Assembly (NCBI GenBank): GCA_947473325.1
Contig: CANJEJ010000008.1
Location: forward strand, 1-39,098
Direction: 5' to 3'
Length of the DNA stretch: 39,098 bases
Source of the DNA: Alphaproteobacteria bacterium
Lineage (GTDB): Bacteria > Pseudomonadota > Alphaproteobacteria > SHVP01
Shown: in pieces, positions 12,161 through 19,596 of the stretch
How positions within the stretch are numbered: position 1 is the first letter of the stretch
Layout: every line of letters begins with the position of its first letter
The notes under the pieces: model-generated
Databases searched by the model: none
Told to the model about the DNA's origin: nothing
Seen by the model: the letters and a program-made list of their open reading frames with translations, nothing else
Made by a program: the position numbers and the translations under genes

Positions 12161-12238
12161 TGCCCAGGCGCTCGGCTGAAGGATGTGGTCCCGCGCTTCC
12201 CCGTGGTCAGTTCCACGCGTGCGCGCCAGTGGCGCGGG
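12161..12238 (-). promoter_or_regulatory. ZTP (pfl) riboswitch in the glyA leader
   Basis: Read on the minus strand. P1 is CCCGCGC (12238-12232) with GCGCGGG (12196-12190), 7 perfect pairs. It encloses the conserved ACUGGCG (12230-12224) and P2 CGUGG/CCACG (12217-12213 with 12206-12202), followed by GGGGAAGC. After a short linker comes the 3' domain, with the class hallmark GCGCCUGGGC (12171-12162). Order and spacing match the pfl consensus (ACUGGCG, P2, GGGGAGC, CCGCCUGGGC). ZTP riboswitches are known upstream of glyA and other folate/purine genes. The linker holds UCCUUCAG (12183-12176), an exact 8-nt complement of CUGAAGGA (12127-12120), which contains the glyA Shine-Dalgarno. This suggests translational control. 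No intrinsic terminator is seen. Confidence 0.88.
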
Positions 12239-12270
12239 ATGATGGCCGGCGTCTGCCGGTTGCCAGGGAA

Positions 12271-12299
12271 TTTATGAAAGAACCGTGCCGCCCACGCAA
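12271..12299 (-). promoter_or_regulatory. Candidate sigma-70-type promoter for the glyA leader
   Basis: Minus strand: TTGCGT (12299-12294), 17-nt spacer, CATAAA (12276-12271). This would start transcription about 25 nt before the riboswitch P1 stem and give a leader of about 150 nt. The match to consensus is partial and the call rests on its position. Confidence 0.4.
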
Positions 12300-12315
12300 G
12301 AGCGCAGCGAAAGGT

Positions 12316-12762
12316 TCAGGACGGCCAGGTGCAGATATAATCTTCCAGCTCGCCGGCTTCCCGTTCGGGCACCGTGCGGCCGCGCACCGACATGCCGGCC
12401 TTATGCACACTTTCCTTCGATCCTGAGACCAGCGGATGCCAGGATGGCAAGTCCTTGCCCTCCGCGATCAGGCGATAGGCGCAGGTCGATGGCATCCAGG
12501 GCAATTCCCGCACCTTGCGCGGCGACAGGCGCACGCAGTCAGGCACATAGCGGTGCCGTGACTCATATTTCTTGCAGCGACAGGAATTTCCGTCGAGCAG
12601 GCGGCAGGCGACATTGGTGTAGGAAATCTCGTCGGTTTCCGCATCCTGCAGCTTGAGCAGGCAGCATTTGCCACAGCCATCGCAGAGCGACTCCCACTCT
12701 TCGGGTGTCATCGCCGCCAGCGATTTGCGCTTCCAGAAAGGGACGCCGGTCTCCGCGCTCAT
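12316..12762 (-). CDS. YcgN-family (UPF0260) cysteine-cluster protein
   Basis: Cytosolic protein of 148 residues, a usual length for the YcgN/UPF0260 family, which belongs to the YkgJ-type CxxCxxCC cluster group. Seen: FWKRKSLAAMTPEEWESLCDG near the start, CDGCGKCCLLKL (clustered Cys), ACRLLD, CRCKKYESRHRYVPDCVRL, LPSTCAYR-type MPSTCAYRLI, and LPSWHPLVSGS near the end; the family is recognised by this string of Cys motifs. A bound metal or Fe-S cluster is inferred; no enzymatic role is established. It lies 17 bp downstream of the phaZ start-distal end (phaZ start is upstream on the same strand; the phaZ stop is at 12780), so the two are likely co-transcribed. Confidence 0.9.
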   Translation of the reverse strand: MSAETGVPFWKRKSLAAMTPEEWESLCDGCGKCCLLKLQDAETDEISYTNVACRLLDGNSCRCKKYESRHRYVPDCVRLSPRKVRELPWMPSTCAYRLIAEGKDLPSWHPLVSGSKESVHKAGMSVRGRTVPEREAGELEDYICTWPS

Positions 12763-12779
12763 CGCGGCAAGGATAGAAC

Positions 12780-13997
12780 TTATCCGTGGGCGCGGATATG
12801 GGCCGCAACGCGCGGCTTGATTTCCTCGCGCCAGCGCCGGCCATTGAAGATGCCGTAATGGCCGGTCTTTTCCTGGAAGTGATAGGCCTTCATGTCATCC
12901 GACAGGCTGGTGCAGAGGTCGATCGAGGCACGGGTCTGGCCGATGCCGGAAATGTCGTCGAGCTCGCCTTCGATGGCGAGCAGGGCAGTCTTGCGGATCT
13001 GGCCCGGATCGATCCGGCGGCCGCGCGACTTCATCGTGCCATGGGCGAGCGCGTGTTCCTGGAACACGGTCTGCACGGTCTGCAGGTAATATTCCGCCGG
13101 CATGTCCATGACGGAGAGATATTCGTCATAGAACTTGCGATGGGCTTCCGTGCTGTCGCCGTCACCCTCGACCAGATGCTGGAACATGCGGAAATGGGCG
13201 TCGAGGTGACGGTCGAAATTCATCGCCATGAAACCGCTCAGCTGTACGAAGCCGGGGTAGACGCGGCGGCCCGTGCCCGGATAGGGCCAAGGCACGACAC
13301 CGATCACGTTGCCTTCGAACCAGGCGATGGAATGTGTCTCGGCAAAGACGTTGGGCACGGTCGGGCTTTGCGCCGGATCGACCGGCCCACCCATCAGCGT
13401 CATGGTCTTCGGCTGCGCCGGATCATTGTCAGTCGCCATCAGCGACACCGCGGCGAGTACGGGCACCGACGGCTGGCACACCGCCATCACATGCGCGCCC
13501 GGCCCCAGAAACTGCAGGAAGGCGACCACATAGTCGATGTAGTCGTCGAGGTCGAAGCGGCCGCGCGCCAGCGGCACGTCGCGCGCATCACGCCAGTCGG
13601 TGATGTAAACGTCGTGATCGGGCAGCAGGGCTTCCACCGTACCGCGCAGCAATGTGGCGAAGTGGCCGGACATCGGCGCGACGACCAGCAGCTTGGGATC
13701 GTTGCGGGTGGTGTCGCGCACGAAATGGCGCAACTCGCAGAAGGGCTCGTCGAGAACGACCTCCTCACGCACGGCGACCGTGTCGTTGCCGATCAGGGTG
13801 CTGGTCAGGCCGAAGGACGGCTTTGCCCGCCGTGCGGTGGTATAGGCCAGAACCTCGGCCGCTGCCGCCGTCGATTTGCCGAAGGTGGTGTGAGTCGCCG
13901 GATTGAGCGGGTTGCGGAAGAGAAGCTGAAGGCCCTGGGCGGCAAGGCGCATGGGGAGGGTGGCTGCCTGCTGCAACTGATGAACGGCGTAAAGCAC
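12780..13997 (-). CDS. phaZ: Intracellular poly(3-hydroxyalkanoate) depolymerase
   Basis: Hydrolyses (or thiolyses) stored PHB/PHA in intracellular granules. Of the alternatives, GTG 13997 is best: an AAGGAG lies 9 nt upstream, whereas the two TTG codons before it sit directly against that AAGGAG. This gives MLYAVHQLQQAATLPMRLAA and 405 residues, close to the about 400-420 usual for PhaZ of the Ralstonia PhaZa1 type. Seen: catalytic-cysteine lipase-like box VCQPS (Cys174), ITDWRDARDVP, and the C-terminal HYGIFNGRRWREEI with the catalytic His. No signal peptide, consistent with an intracellular enzyme. A palindrome lies upstream at 14064-14080. No phaC, phasin or phaR is in the window. Confidence 0.93.
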   Translation of the reverse strand: MLYAVHQLQQAATLPMRLAAQGLQLLFRNPLNPATHTTFGKSTAAAAEVLAYTTARRAKPSFGLTSTLIGNDTVAVREEVVLDEPFCELRHFVRDTTRNDPKLLVVAPMSGHFATLLRGTVEALLPDHDVYITDWRDARDVPLARGRFDLDDYIDYVVAFLQFLGPGAHVMAVCQPSVPVLAAVSLMATDNDPAQPKTMTLMGGPVDPAQSPTVPNVFAETHSIAWFEGNVIGVVPWPYPGTGRRVYPGFVQLSGFMAMNFDRHLDAHFRMFQHLVEGDGDSTEAHRKFYDEYLSVMDMPAEYYLQTVQTVFQEHALAHGTMKSRGRRIDPGQIRKTALLAIEGELDDISGIGQTRASIDLCTSLSDDMKAYHFQEKTGHYGIFNGRRWREEIKPRVAAHIRAHG

Positions 13998-14063
13998 GGG
14001 CAACAACTCCTTTATAGGGCCAACGCCGGCCGGCCCGGCTGGTCACCGGATGGAGGCAGGCCC

Positions 14064-14080
14064 GCACCACAATATGGTGC
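14064..14080. repeat. Perfect 6-bp inverted repeat upstream of phaZ
   Basis: GCACCA-CAATA-TGGTGC lies about 67 bp upstream of the phaZ start, between phaZ and the SCO gene. It could be an operator for phaZ or a weak transcript-end hairpin after the SCO gene. No U-tract follows on the minus strand, favouring an operator or no function. Confidence 0.4.
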
Positions 14081-14124
14081 ACTGCGGAAAGGATTCTAGT
14101 CCGGGATGACGTGCAGGGAAAGCG

Positions 14125-14742
14125 CTACAGGAAGCGCCGGATCTGCCTGGCCATGTCTTCGGGGCTGGTGCCACCGCGAAAATGGGTCACATAGCCCCCG
14201 TCAGGACCGATCAGGAAGACGATGGAGGAATGGTCCATCAGATATTCTGTGGTCGCTCCCGTGTCACGGGCGCGGGCGAAATAGACACCGTAGGCGCGGG
14301 CGGCTGCCTTGATCTGGTCTTGGCTGCCGGTCAGGCCCTGCAGGCGGGGATGGAAGTGGCCGACATACGTCTTCATCTGCTCCGCCGTGTCCCGTTCGGG
14401 GTCGATGGTGATGAAGACGGGGTCGATCCCCTTGCTCTGGTCGCCCAGCAAATCGAGCGCGGTGCTCATCACTTGCAGCTCGGTCGGGCAGACGTCGGGG
14501 CAATAGGTGTAGCCGAAGTAGACCAGCATGTGGCGGCCGGCGAAGGTCTTCTCGGTCACCAGCTGGCCGTCCTGATTGACCAGGGCGAAAGGGCCACCGA
14601 TGGCAGGCCGCGACACCACGCTGTCAGGGCGGGTGATCGGGATCAGGAAGCCAAGGCCCAGGCCAATGGCCACGGCAACCACGGCTGCGACGATCAGCAT
14701 CCAGCCGCGACGCGGTTTCGCAGTGAGTGCAGGGTTCGTCAT
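14125..14742 (-). CDS. SCO1/SenC/PrrC copper chaperone
   Basis: Membrane-anchored thioredoxin-fold protein that delivers copper to the CuA/CuB sites of cytochrome oxidase. ATG 14742 gives 205 residues; an upstream TTG (14778) only adds a short atypical leader. Seen: one N-terminal TM (about residues 14-35, rich in Ala, Val and Gly), then YFGYTYCPDVCPTEL with the CxxxC copper/redox pair (Cys81, Cys85), ITIDPERDT, and the third ligand His171 in MDHSS. All three copper ligands are present. No oxidase genes are adjacent. In Rhodobacter the homologue (prrC/senC) sits inside the prrB-prrC-prrA cluster; here the RegB/RegA pair is about 5 kb away. Confidence 0.93.
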   Translation of the reverse strand: MTNPALTAKPRRGWMLIVAAVVAVAIGLGLGFLIPITRPDSVVSRPAIGGPFALVNQDGQLVTEKTFAGRHMLVYFGYTYCPDVCPTELQVMSTALDLLGDQSKGIDPVFITIDPERDTAEQMKTYVGHFHPRLQGLTGSQDQIKAAARAYGVYFARARDTGATTEYLMDHSSIVFLIGPDGGYVTHFRGGTSPEDMARQIRRFL

Positions 14743-14793
14743 GCCGGGACCAATGAGCCCGTCTAGCGCGCGGGTCAACCCACGGGCGCGCGA

Positions 14794-15078
14794 TCAGGTG
14801 GCGATGAGACCCCATGCCGCACCGGCCAGAATGGCAGGCCAGGTGAAGCGCCGGTCGGTGAGCAGGCGGATATGCCGCCTCTCGCTCTGCCAGTTGAGGC
14901 CATCGAGCGCAGCGCCGATCGCGCCCACCATCAACAGCGCCCCGAACAGACGGTCGGCGGTGGAGCCATGGCTGCCCAGACCCACCGGATGAATGAAGGC
15001 ATAGGCGACAACGGCGACGGCAAGCGTCAGTGAAACGGTGCGGGGCCAGCGGCCCGCAGACACAAGAGACGGAATCAT
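14794..15078 (-). CDS. Small three-TM membrane protein, possibly YbgE-like
   Basis: 94 residues from ATG 15078, with hydrophobic segments at about 14-30, 44-60 and 79-93, so an inner-membrane protein is likely. The pattern (basic N-terminus, TM, a HP turn, GALLMVGAIGAAL, a polar loop, a last TM) loosely resembles YbgE of the cytochrome bd operon, but identity is weak and no cyd genes are near. It lies 51 bp upstream of the SCO gene on the same strand, so a joint role in terminal oxidase biogenesis is conceivable but unproven. It is divergent from the CobD-like gene. The coding call itself is moderately sure. Confidence 0.6.
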   Translation of the reverse strand: MIPSLVSAGRWPRTVSLTLAVAVVAYAFIHPVGLGSHGSTADRLFGALLMVGAIGAALDGLNWQSERRHIRLLTDRRFTWPAILAGAAWGLIAT

Positions 15079-15155
15079 CGCCGCAAAGCTTACCAGACCG
15101 GGTTGGTTGCGGCCGGCAATTGACGGCGTCGCCGCTTCGCACCCATCCTGCCGCC

Positions 15156-16184
15156 ATGCTGGGGGCCATCATGGAAAGCGGCGTGTGGGGTGGCCTTGCG
15201 CCGGGGCCCGAGCCGTTGTTCCTGCTGCTGGCCGCCCTTTTCATTGATGCCGCACTGGGTCTGATGCCAAAGCGCGGCCGGTCGATGGCGCGAATCGATC
15301 GCCTGGTGCTGGCGGTGGTGGGCTGGTTCGAACCGCGGCTCAACCGCACCCAGCGCAGCGGCATGACGCGCGCCATCCGCGGATTGATCCTGACGCTGTT
15401 CCTTGTTGTCGCGTCACTGCTGGTTGCGGTCGGGATCGCCTGGGTTGGAAATGTTCTGCCCTATGGCTGGGTGTTGGTGCTCTGCCTGCTTCTCCTCGTG
15501 CTCGCGCAGTCGCAGCCACTCGCAGCGGCGGGAGCGCTCCTGCGCTATCTGCCTGACTCGGTCGGCAGGTTCCCCGCCGATCGCGAATGGCCGTTGCTGT
15601 CCGCGCATCCTGCACCGCCAGCGCTGACGCGTGACGCCCATGCCGCCGCGCGCGGTGCCGTGGAGCATATCGCGGGCCGTTTTGCCGAGGGTGTCGTGGG
15701 GCCGGTGTTCTGGTTTGTCCTGCTCGGCCTGCCTGGACTGTTGATCTATCGAATCGTGGCGACAGCCGGTCGCGCCTTTGCGCACACGGATGCGCGCTAT
15801 GCCTATTTTGGCTTCGTTCCGGCGCGGGTGAACGAGGCGATCGGTTTTCTACCGCTCCGTCTGGCTGCCGCGCTGCTTGTCGTTGCGGCCGTGTTTGCGC
15901 CGCGCGCGCGACCGCTTCGCGCCCTGCAGATCCTGATGACCCAGGCACCTGGCCATCCGGTTCGGGGCCTCGCCTGGCCCATTGCCGCGATGGCGGGCGC
16001 GTTCGGGTTCTCGCTTGCCGGACCCCGTGGCGAAGGCGGTGGTGCTGCATGGCTTGGCCCCGCCGAAGGACGTGCACGTCTCGGCGCGCCCGACGTACAG
16101 CAGGCGCGCTATCTGGCCGTCGTGGCCTGCCTGCTCAACGGGCTGTTGCTGACGTTGGCGGCGCTTGCGCGGCTCACGCTCTAG
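15156..16184 (+). CDS. CobD/CbiB-like membrane protein with degenerate motifs
   Basis: 342 residues from ATG 15156 (ATG 15171 is an alternative), with several TM segments and an overall CbiB/CobD layout: GLMPKRG...RIDRLVLAVVGWFEPRLNR near the N-terminus, and LPGLLIYRIVATAGRAFAHTDARYAYFGFVPARVNEAIGFLPLRL in the middle (quoted in parts: YRIVATAGRAFAH, RYAYFGFVPARVNE). True CbiB makes adenosylcobinamide phosphate and carries ENxxDGVxAPLF and YRAVNTLDSM; here these read GRFAEGVVGPVFW and YRIVATAGRAF, so the acidic and Asn residues are missing. No other cobalamin gene is present. It may be a paralogue with another role, as for AmpE in the same superfamily. Its TAG stop overlaps the stop of the convergent MBOAT gene in a shared CTAG. 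Confidence 0.8.
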   Translation: MLGAIMESGVWGGLAPGPEPLFLLLAALFIDAALGLMPKRGRSMARIDRLVLAVVGWFEPRLNRTQRSGMTRAIRGLILTLFLVVASLLVAVGIAWVGNVLPYGWVLVLCLLLLVLAQSQPLAAAGALLRYLPDSVGRFPADREWPLLSAHPAPPALTRDAHAAARGAVEHIAGRFAEGVVGPVFWFVLLGLPGLLIYRIVATAGRAFAHTDARYAYFGFVPARVNEAIGFLPLRLAAALLVVAAVFAPRARPLRALQILMTQAPGHPVRGLAWPIAAMAGAFGFSLAGPRGEGGGAAWLGPAEGRARLGAPDVQQARYLAVVACLLNGLLLTLAALARLTL

Positions 16185-17554
16185 AAGCGGAAGTAGATAA
16201 AGCTGCTCGTCTTGTCGAGAAACATGACGGCGCCGACAGCAAGGCTTGCAAGCAGAGCGCCCCACAGTGCCGCTGGGTAGCGCGATGCCTTCTCGATCCG
16301 CGCGATCAGTCGCTCGAAATTCACGGTGAAGCAGACGACGCCAGCGATCGCCAGGCTCCACCAGTCGATGATGTCGGGGCCCAGGCTACCACCTGCACCG
16401 AACAAGGCGCGAATGATGTCCGCCGCACCCTGGAAGTCGTAGAGGAACAGTGTCCAACCGAGGGACACAAGAGTGAAGGTCAGCGCCCACTGAATCAGGC
16501 GCGGCCAGCGATCCCAGTGGCGGCGCAACAACTGATAACCGATGACCATGCCGCCATGTAGCAGGCCCCAGACCACGAAGTTCCAGCCTGCGCCATGCCA
16601 TAGGCCACAGGCGGCAAAGACAATGACGATATTGCGCACGTAGCGTTGGTTGCCGCCGAGCGGCAGGTAGAGATAGTCGCGAATCCAGGACGATAGAGTC
16701 ACGTGCCATCGCCGCCAGAACTCCCGCGGGCTCAGTGACTCATACGGGCGGAGGAAGTTCGCGGGAAAGCCGATGCCAAACAAACGAGCAAGACCGATCG
16801 CGATCAACGAATAGCCGTAGAAATCAAAGTAGATCTGGAAACTGTAGCCAAGGACGACGTAGATCGCGCCAGAAGGCGTTAAGAGCACGGGCGTTGCGAC
16901 AAAGGGCGCAATCTCGCCGGCAACAATGTCTGCGATAAGAACCTTGGAGAACAAGCCGAACACGATGTATCCGCAAGCGACGACCAAATCGCTCGAAGCT
17001 GGTACGAAACGTTCAAGTCGTAACAGCTGCTCTCGAATGTCTTCGTAACGCAGGATCGGGCCTGCGACCAGGTGCGGAAAGAAACTGACATACAACGCGA
17101 AATGCTTGAAGCGTGGTTGCTCCGGAATCGTGCCGCGGAATCGGTCGATGGCGAACGACACCAGTTGGAAGGTGAAGAATGATATTCCCGCCGGCAGCAC
17201 GACGTCGCGTAGCAAAGAGAAATGGCGACTTTCTTCTGCACCGATCAAGAGGCGAATCGGGCTCAGCAGGAAATTGGCATACTTGAAGTAGAGCAACGAT
17301 GCGACGGGCAGCAGGATTGCGAGAACCAGACGGACCCAGTTCCCCTGCATGACGGCCGGAGGAGCGGTGATCCAGTACACCCACAGAATGCACAGCAGGA
17401 GCAGGCCCGCGTGAATGACGCCGGAGAAGCAATAGAAGATGAGAGAGCCGGCGAGCAGAACCCAAACCCGAGCCTCTGCGGGAAAAGTGACATAGACCGC
17501 AATAAGTACCAGCGGCAGAAAGACGAAGAGGAACCCCAAGTCGTTAAAAATCAC
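16181..17554 (-). CDS. MBOAT O-acyltransferase (AlgI/DltB-like)
   Basis: Polytopic inner-membrane acyltransferase of 457 residues that moves an acyl (usually acetyl) group across the membrane toward an exported polymer. Seen: MIFNDLGFLFVFLPLVLIAV start typical of AlgI-like proteins, LLYFKYANFL, PAGISFFTFQLVSFAIDRFRG, FFPHLVAGPI, FWRRWHVTLSSWIRDYLYLPLGG (His284) and the catalytic-His motif CGLWHGAGWNFVVWG (His320). The start is GTG 17554, sharing GTGA with the stop of the SGNH gene upstream, so the two are translationally coupled. GC is visibly lower than in flanking genes. No polysaccharide synthase gene is near, so the acceptor is unknown. Confidence 0.92.
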   Translation of the reverse strand: MIFNDLGFLFVFLPLVLIAVYVTFPAEARVWVLLAGSLIFYCFSGVIHAGLLLLCILWVYWITAPPAVMQGNWVRLVLAILLPVASLLYFKYANFLLSPIRLLIGAEESRHFSLLRDVVLPAGISFFTFQLVSFAIDRFRGTIPEQPRFKHFALYVSFFPHLVAGPILRYEDIREQLLRLERFVPASSDLVVACGYIVFGLFSKVLIADIVAGEIAPFVATPVLLTPSGAIYVVLGYSFQIYFDFYGYSLIAIGLARLFGIGFPANFLRPYESLSPREFWRRWHVTLSSWIRDYLYLPLGGNQRYVRNIVIVFAACGLWHGAGWNFVVWGLLHGGMVIGYQLLRRHWDRWPRLIQWALTFTLVSLGWTLFLYDFQGAADIIRALFGAGGSLGPDIIDWWSLAIAGVVCFTVNFERLIARIEKASRYPAALWGALLASLAVGAVMFLDKTSSFIYFRF

Positions 17555-18618
17555 GACGGCTGCCGACGGTTGCGAAGCATGGCCTCAATACGAGGACCAA
17601 GAACGGCGGGTGGCGCGTGGCAGCAGTCAGACCATTGTGCGACGTCGTGGCGGCTGGTCGCTCCGGGTGCGCCATAACACTCAAAACCGTGCTTTTCGCA
17701 CAGGGAGAGAAAATAGCCGCGCAGATGTTCGATGGCAGCCGCGGTGCCCGAAGTCGCGTCGATCTCTATGTCAGGCGCTAGCAAGGACTCGTAGATAACC
17801 ACCCGACTTTGGCCGTTGACCGTCCGTTCCAGCCGGTCGAAATCACGGGCGAGGTAGGGGCGCCAGAGGACGAAGAGAGGCTGGACGGCCAATGAGAATT
17901 GCTTCCGCTCGACTGCCGACTCCAGTTCACGGCTGCCATCGGGACGAAAGGCTCGCACCCAAGGACGTGGGCTCGCGACCGTCCGCGGTATCCACACGCT
18001 GGCACGGGCGCGCAGGGCAGAAAAACTGGCGGTCTCGCGCATTGTCCGCCATTCAGCCCGGGCGCTGTTCACCAGTGCATAGGCTGCGAGTTTCGGCTGG
18101 CCGTGGGAGAGCAACCAGAACAGATCGCCAGCAATTGTTTTCAGGCGCCCCATGAAGCCGGGGAATTCCGGGGCGGCCACATGGTTCAGGGCGAGATTGT
18201 CGAGGCTGATGACGATCGTCGCCGGGCGTTTGTTAATCGAGTCGAGCGCGGCAACCATGTTGACACTCTGCCGGAAAGAGCTTCCCGGCACGGCGAAATT
18301 GAAAAAGGTGCCACTGCGAAGGCCGATGTCCTCGGCGGCAATCTGAATTGCGTGGCTATTGCCGAACACCGCGACATCGAAAACAGGCATCTGGCGCGCA
18401 TGAAACAGACGCAAGGCGGCCAGATCAAAGCCGGGGAGGTTGTTGAGGCGCAAGAGTCGAAGTGTGTCATTCCGGGCAAAGGGGTCGCCGCCAAGCGGCA
18501 TCCCGCGGAGGGTGGCTAAAAGCCCGAGCAGCAGCACGCTGGCAATGAAGAACGCGCCGAGCACCGTTCTGCCACCAGCCGATGCTGTTTTTCGTTCCCC
18601 CAGAGTATCGCGCGACAC
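17551..18618 (-). CDS. Membrane-anchored SGNH/AlgX-DltD-like O-acylation partner
   Basis: About 355 residues. GTG 18618 is chosen because a GGAGGGG lies just upstream; a TTG at 18648 is an alternative. Seen: one N-terminal TM (about residues 18-36), then an extracytoplasmic domain with SGNH block I DVAVFGNSHA (Ser88), a block II-like FNFAVPGSSFRQS (Asn107, Gly112), a block III-like VISLDNLALN, and near the C-terminus WSDCCHAPP giving the Asp331-x-x-His334 pair. This layout matches SGNH proteins that pair with MBOAT transporters (AlgJ/AlgX, DltD, PatB). It overlaps the MBOAT start by 4 bp. I infer that the two form an acyl-transfer module for a surface glycan. Confidence 0.8.
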   Translation of the reverse strand: MSRDTLGERKTASAGGRTVLGAFFIASVLLLGLLATLRGMPLGGDPFARNDTLRLLRLNNLPGFDLAALRLFHARQMPVFDVAVFGNSHAIQIAAEDIGLRSGTFFNFAVPGSSFRQSVNMVAALDSINKRPATIVISLDNLALNHVAAPEFPGFMGRLKTIAGDLFWLLSHGQPKLAAYALVNSARAEWRTMRETASFSALRARASVWIPRTVASPRPWVRAFRPDGSRELESAVERKQFSLAVQPLFVLWRPYLARDFDRLERTVNGQSRVVIYESLLAPDIEIDATSGTAAAIEHLRGYFLSLCEKHGFECYGAPGATSRHDVAQWSDCCHAPPAVLGPRIEAMLRNRRQPS

Positions 18619-18675
18619 GGCCCCTCCGCTTGCGGCTTTATACCGCAAATTTGGCCGACTTCTACGTCGTGATGC

Positions 18676-18716
18676 AGACAGAGAAAGTCCGGGCCGGGCT
18701 GGTGCCCGGTCCGGAC
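18676..18716 (-). terminator. Intrinsic terminator after the SYLF gene
   Basis: A 13-bp stem (18687-18699 with 18704-18716; one G-U pair) closes a TGGT loop. On the minus strand it is followed by TTTCTCTGTCT, a T-rich though not pure tract. It lies 40 bp after the SYLF stop and before the SGNH gene, so it separates the two transcription units. Confidence 0.7.
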
Positions 18717-18755
18717 TGGATCAAGGGAAAGTGGAAGGGGTCGGCCGCTCGGTCG

Positions 18756-19457
18756 CTACTGCGCTTTGGCGAGGGCAGCGATCGAGGTCCGCAGGTTGGC
18801 ACTGTTCGCATCAGTCGCCGTCGCGCCGAGAATATCACCCGGGGCAATGGGCTTGCCGTAGTAGGCGCGATTGGCGTCGGCATCCGGTGCCAGCACCGAA
18901 CCTTCCAGTGCAATGCCGCCGAACAGCCCCTTCGACAAGGCGAAGGCGTACACGTCATCGCTCAGGTTGGTCGTGGTCGAGGCTTCAAGCCCCGCGCCAA
19001 CCGGGCCGGCGGCGATGCCGATGTCGGCGCCGAGCTTTACGTTGTTCTTCAGCACGGCATCGACGGCCTTGTCGGTCATCAGCACGAGGATCACTTCCGA
19101 TGCCTGGGCGCCGGCCTGCAGGCCGATGCTGCCGCCGGCCACGGTGTAGAACGCCGGGCCACTCCAGTTGCCGTTGCGCTGAGTCAGCATCACAGCGCTA
19201 CCGCCCTCGCCGCCGACGATGAAGCCGGCCTTGATAAGCTGCGGGATGACCACGATGCCCTTGGCGCGCGACAGAAGGTTGCGCAGCGGGGTCATGTCAG
19301 GGTTGGCGCGGAACGTATCGACCGTGGCTGCCGCCTTGGCGACGAGATTGACGTTCTCGTTCACGGCCTGGGCGACAGCAGGAACGGCGGGTGTGGCGGC
19401 GACGGCCGAGAGAACGGCGACGCCCGTGAAAAGGGTGCGAAGGGTCTTGGCGATCAT
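18756..19457 (-). CDS. SYLF/Ysc84-domain lipid-binding exported protein
   Basis: 233 residues from ATG 19457, with GGAGG 9 nt upstream. The N-terminus is a Sec signal peptide (KTLRTLFTGVAVLSAVAATP, then AVAQA as a likely cleavage site). The mature part is a SYLF domain: RAKGIVVIPQLIKAGFIVGGEGGSAVML, GPAFYTVAGGSIGLQAGAQASEVILVLM, LGADIGIAAGPVGAG and DVYAFALSKGLFGGIALEGS (given as separate motifs). Family members bind phosphoinositides in eukaryotes; bacterial roles are mostly unknown, probably periplasmic or outer-membrane associated. It is divergent from regB and is followed by a strong terminator. Confidence 0.92.
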   Translation of the reverse strand: MIAKTLRTLFTGVAVLSAVAATPAVPAVAQAVNENVNLVAKAAATVDTFRANPDMTPLRNLLSRAKGIVVIPQLIKAGFIVGGEGGSAVMLTQRNGNWSGPAFYTVAGGSIGLQAGAQASEVILVLMTDKAVDAVLKNNVKLGADIGIAAGPVGAGLEASTTTNLSDDVYAFALSKGLFGGIALEGSVLAPDADANRAYYGKPIAPGDILGATATDANSANLRTSIAALAKAQ

Positions 19458-19596
19458 AGTGGGGTACCTCCGGCGCACTAACGCCGGTTCTCCGCCAAGG
19501 TTCTAGCCGTGACAGCCCCCGGAATTGCCGAGTGTTTCTGTCTCGATCACCCTCGCAGCGTGGACGGCGACCCACCATCCCGCTACCTTTTTCGCC

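Noticed and set aside
12780-12788. DnaA-box-like TTATCCGTG
   Set aside because: A single imperfect match at the stop codon of phaZ; no cluster of boxes or AT-rich unwinding element, so no origin is supported here.
12786-14099. Plus-strand open frame of about 437 codons opposite phaZ
   Set aside because: Antisense shadow of phaZ with His/Arg-rich composition. phaZ itself has catalytic motifs and a good ribosome site.
18582-19481. Plus-strand open frame of about 300 codons opposite the SYLF gene
   Set aside because: It runs through a strong terminator hairpin and is antisense to a signal-peptide-bearing SYLF protein; the composition is mirror-like.
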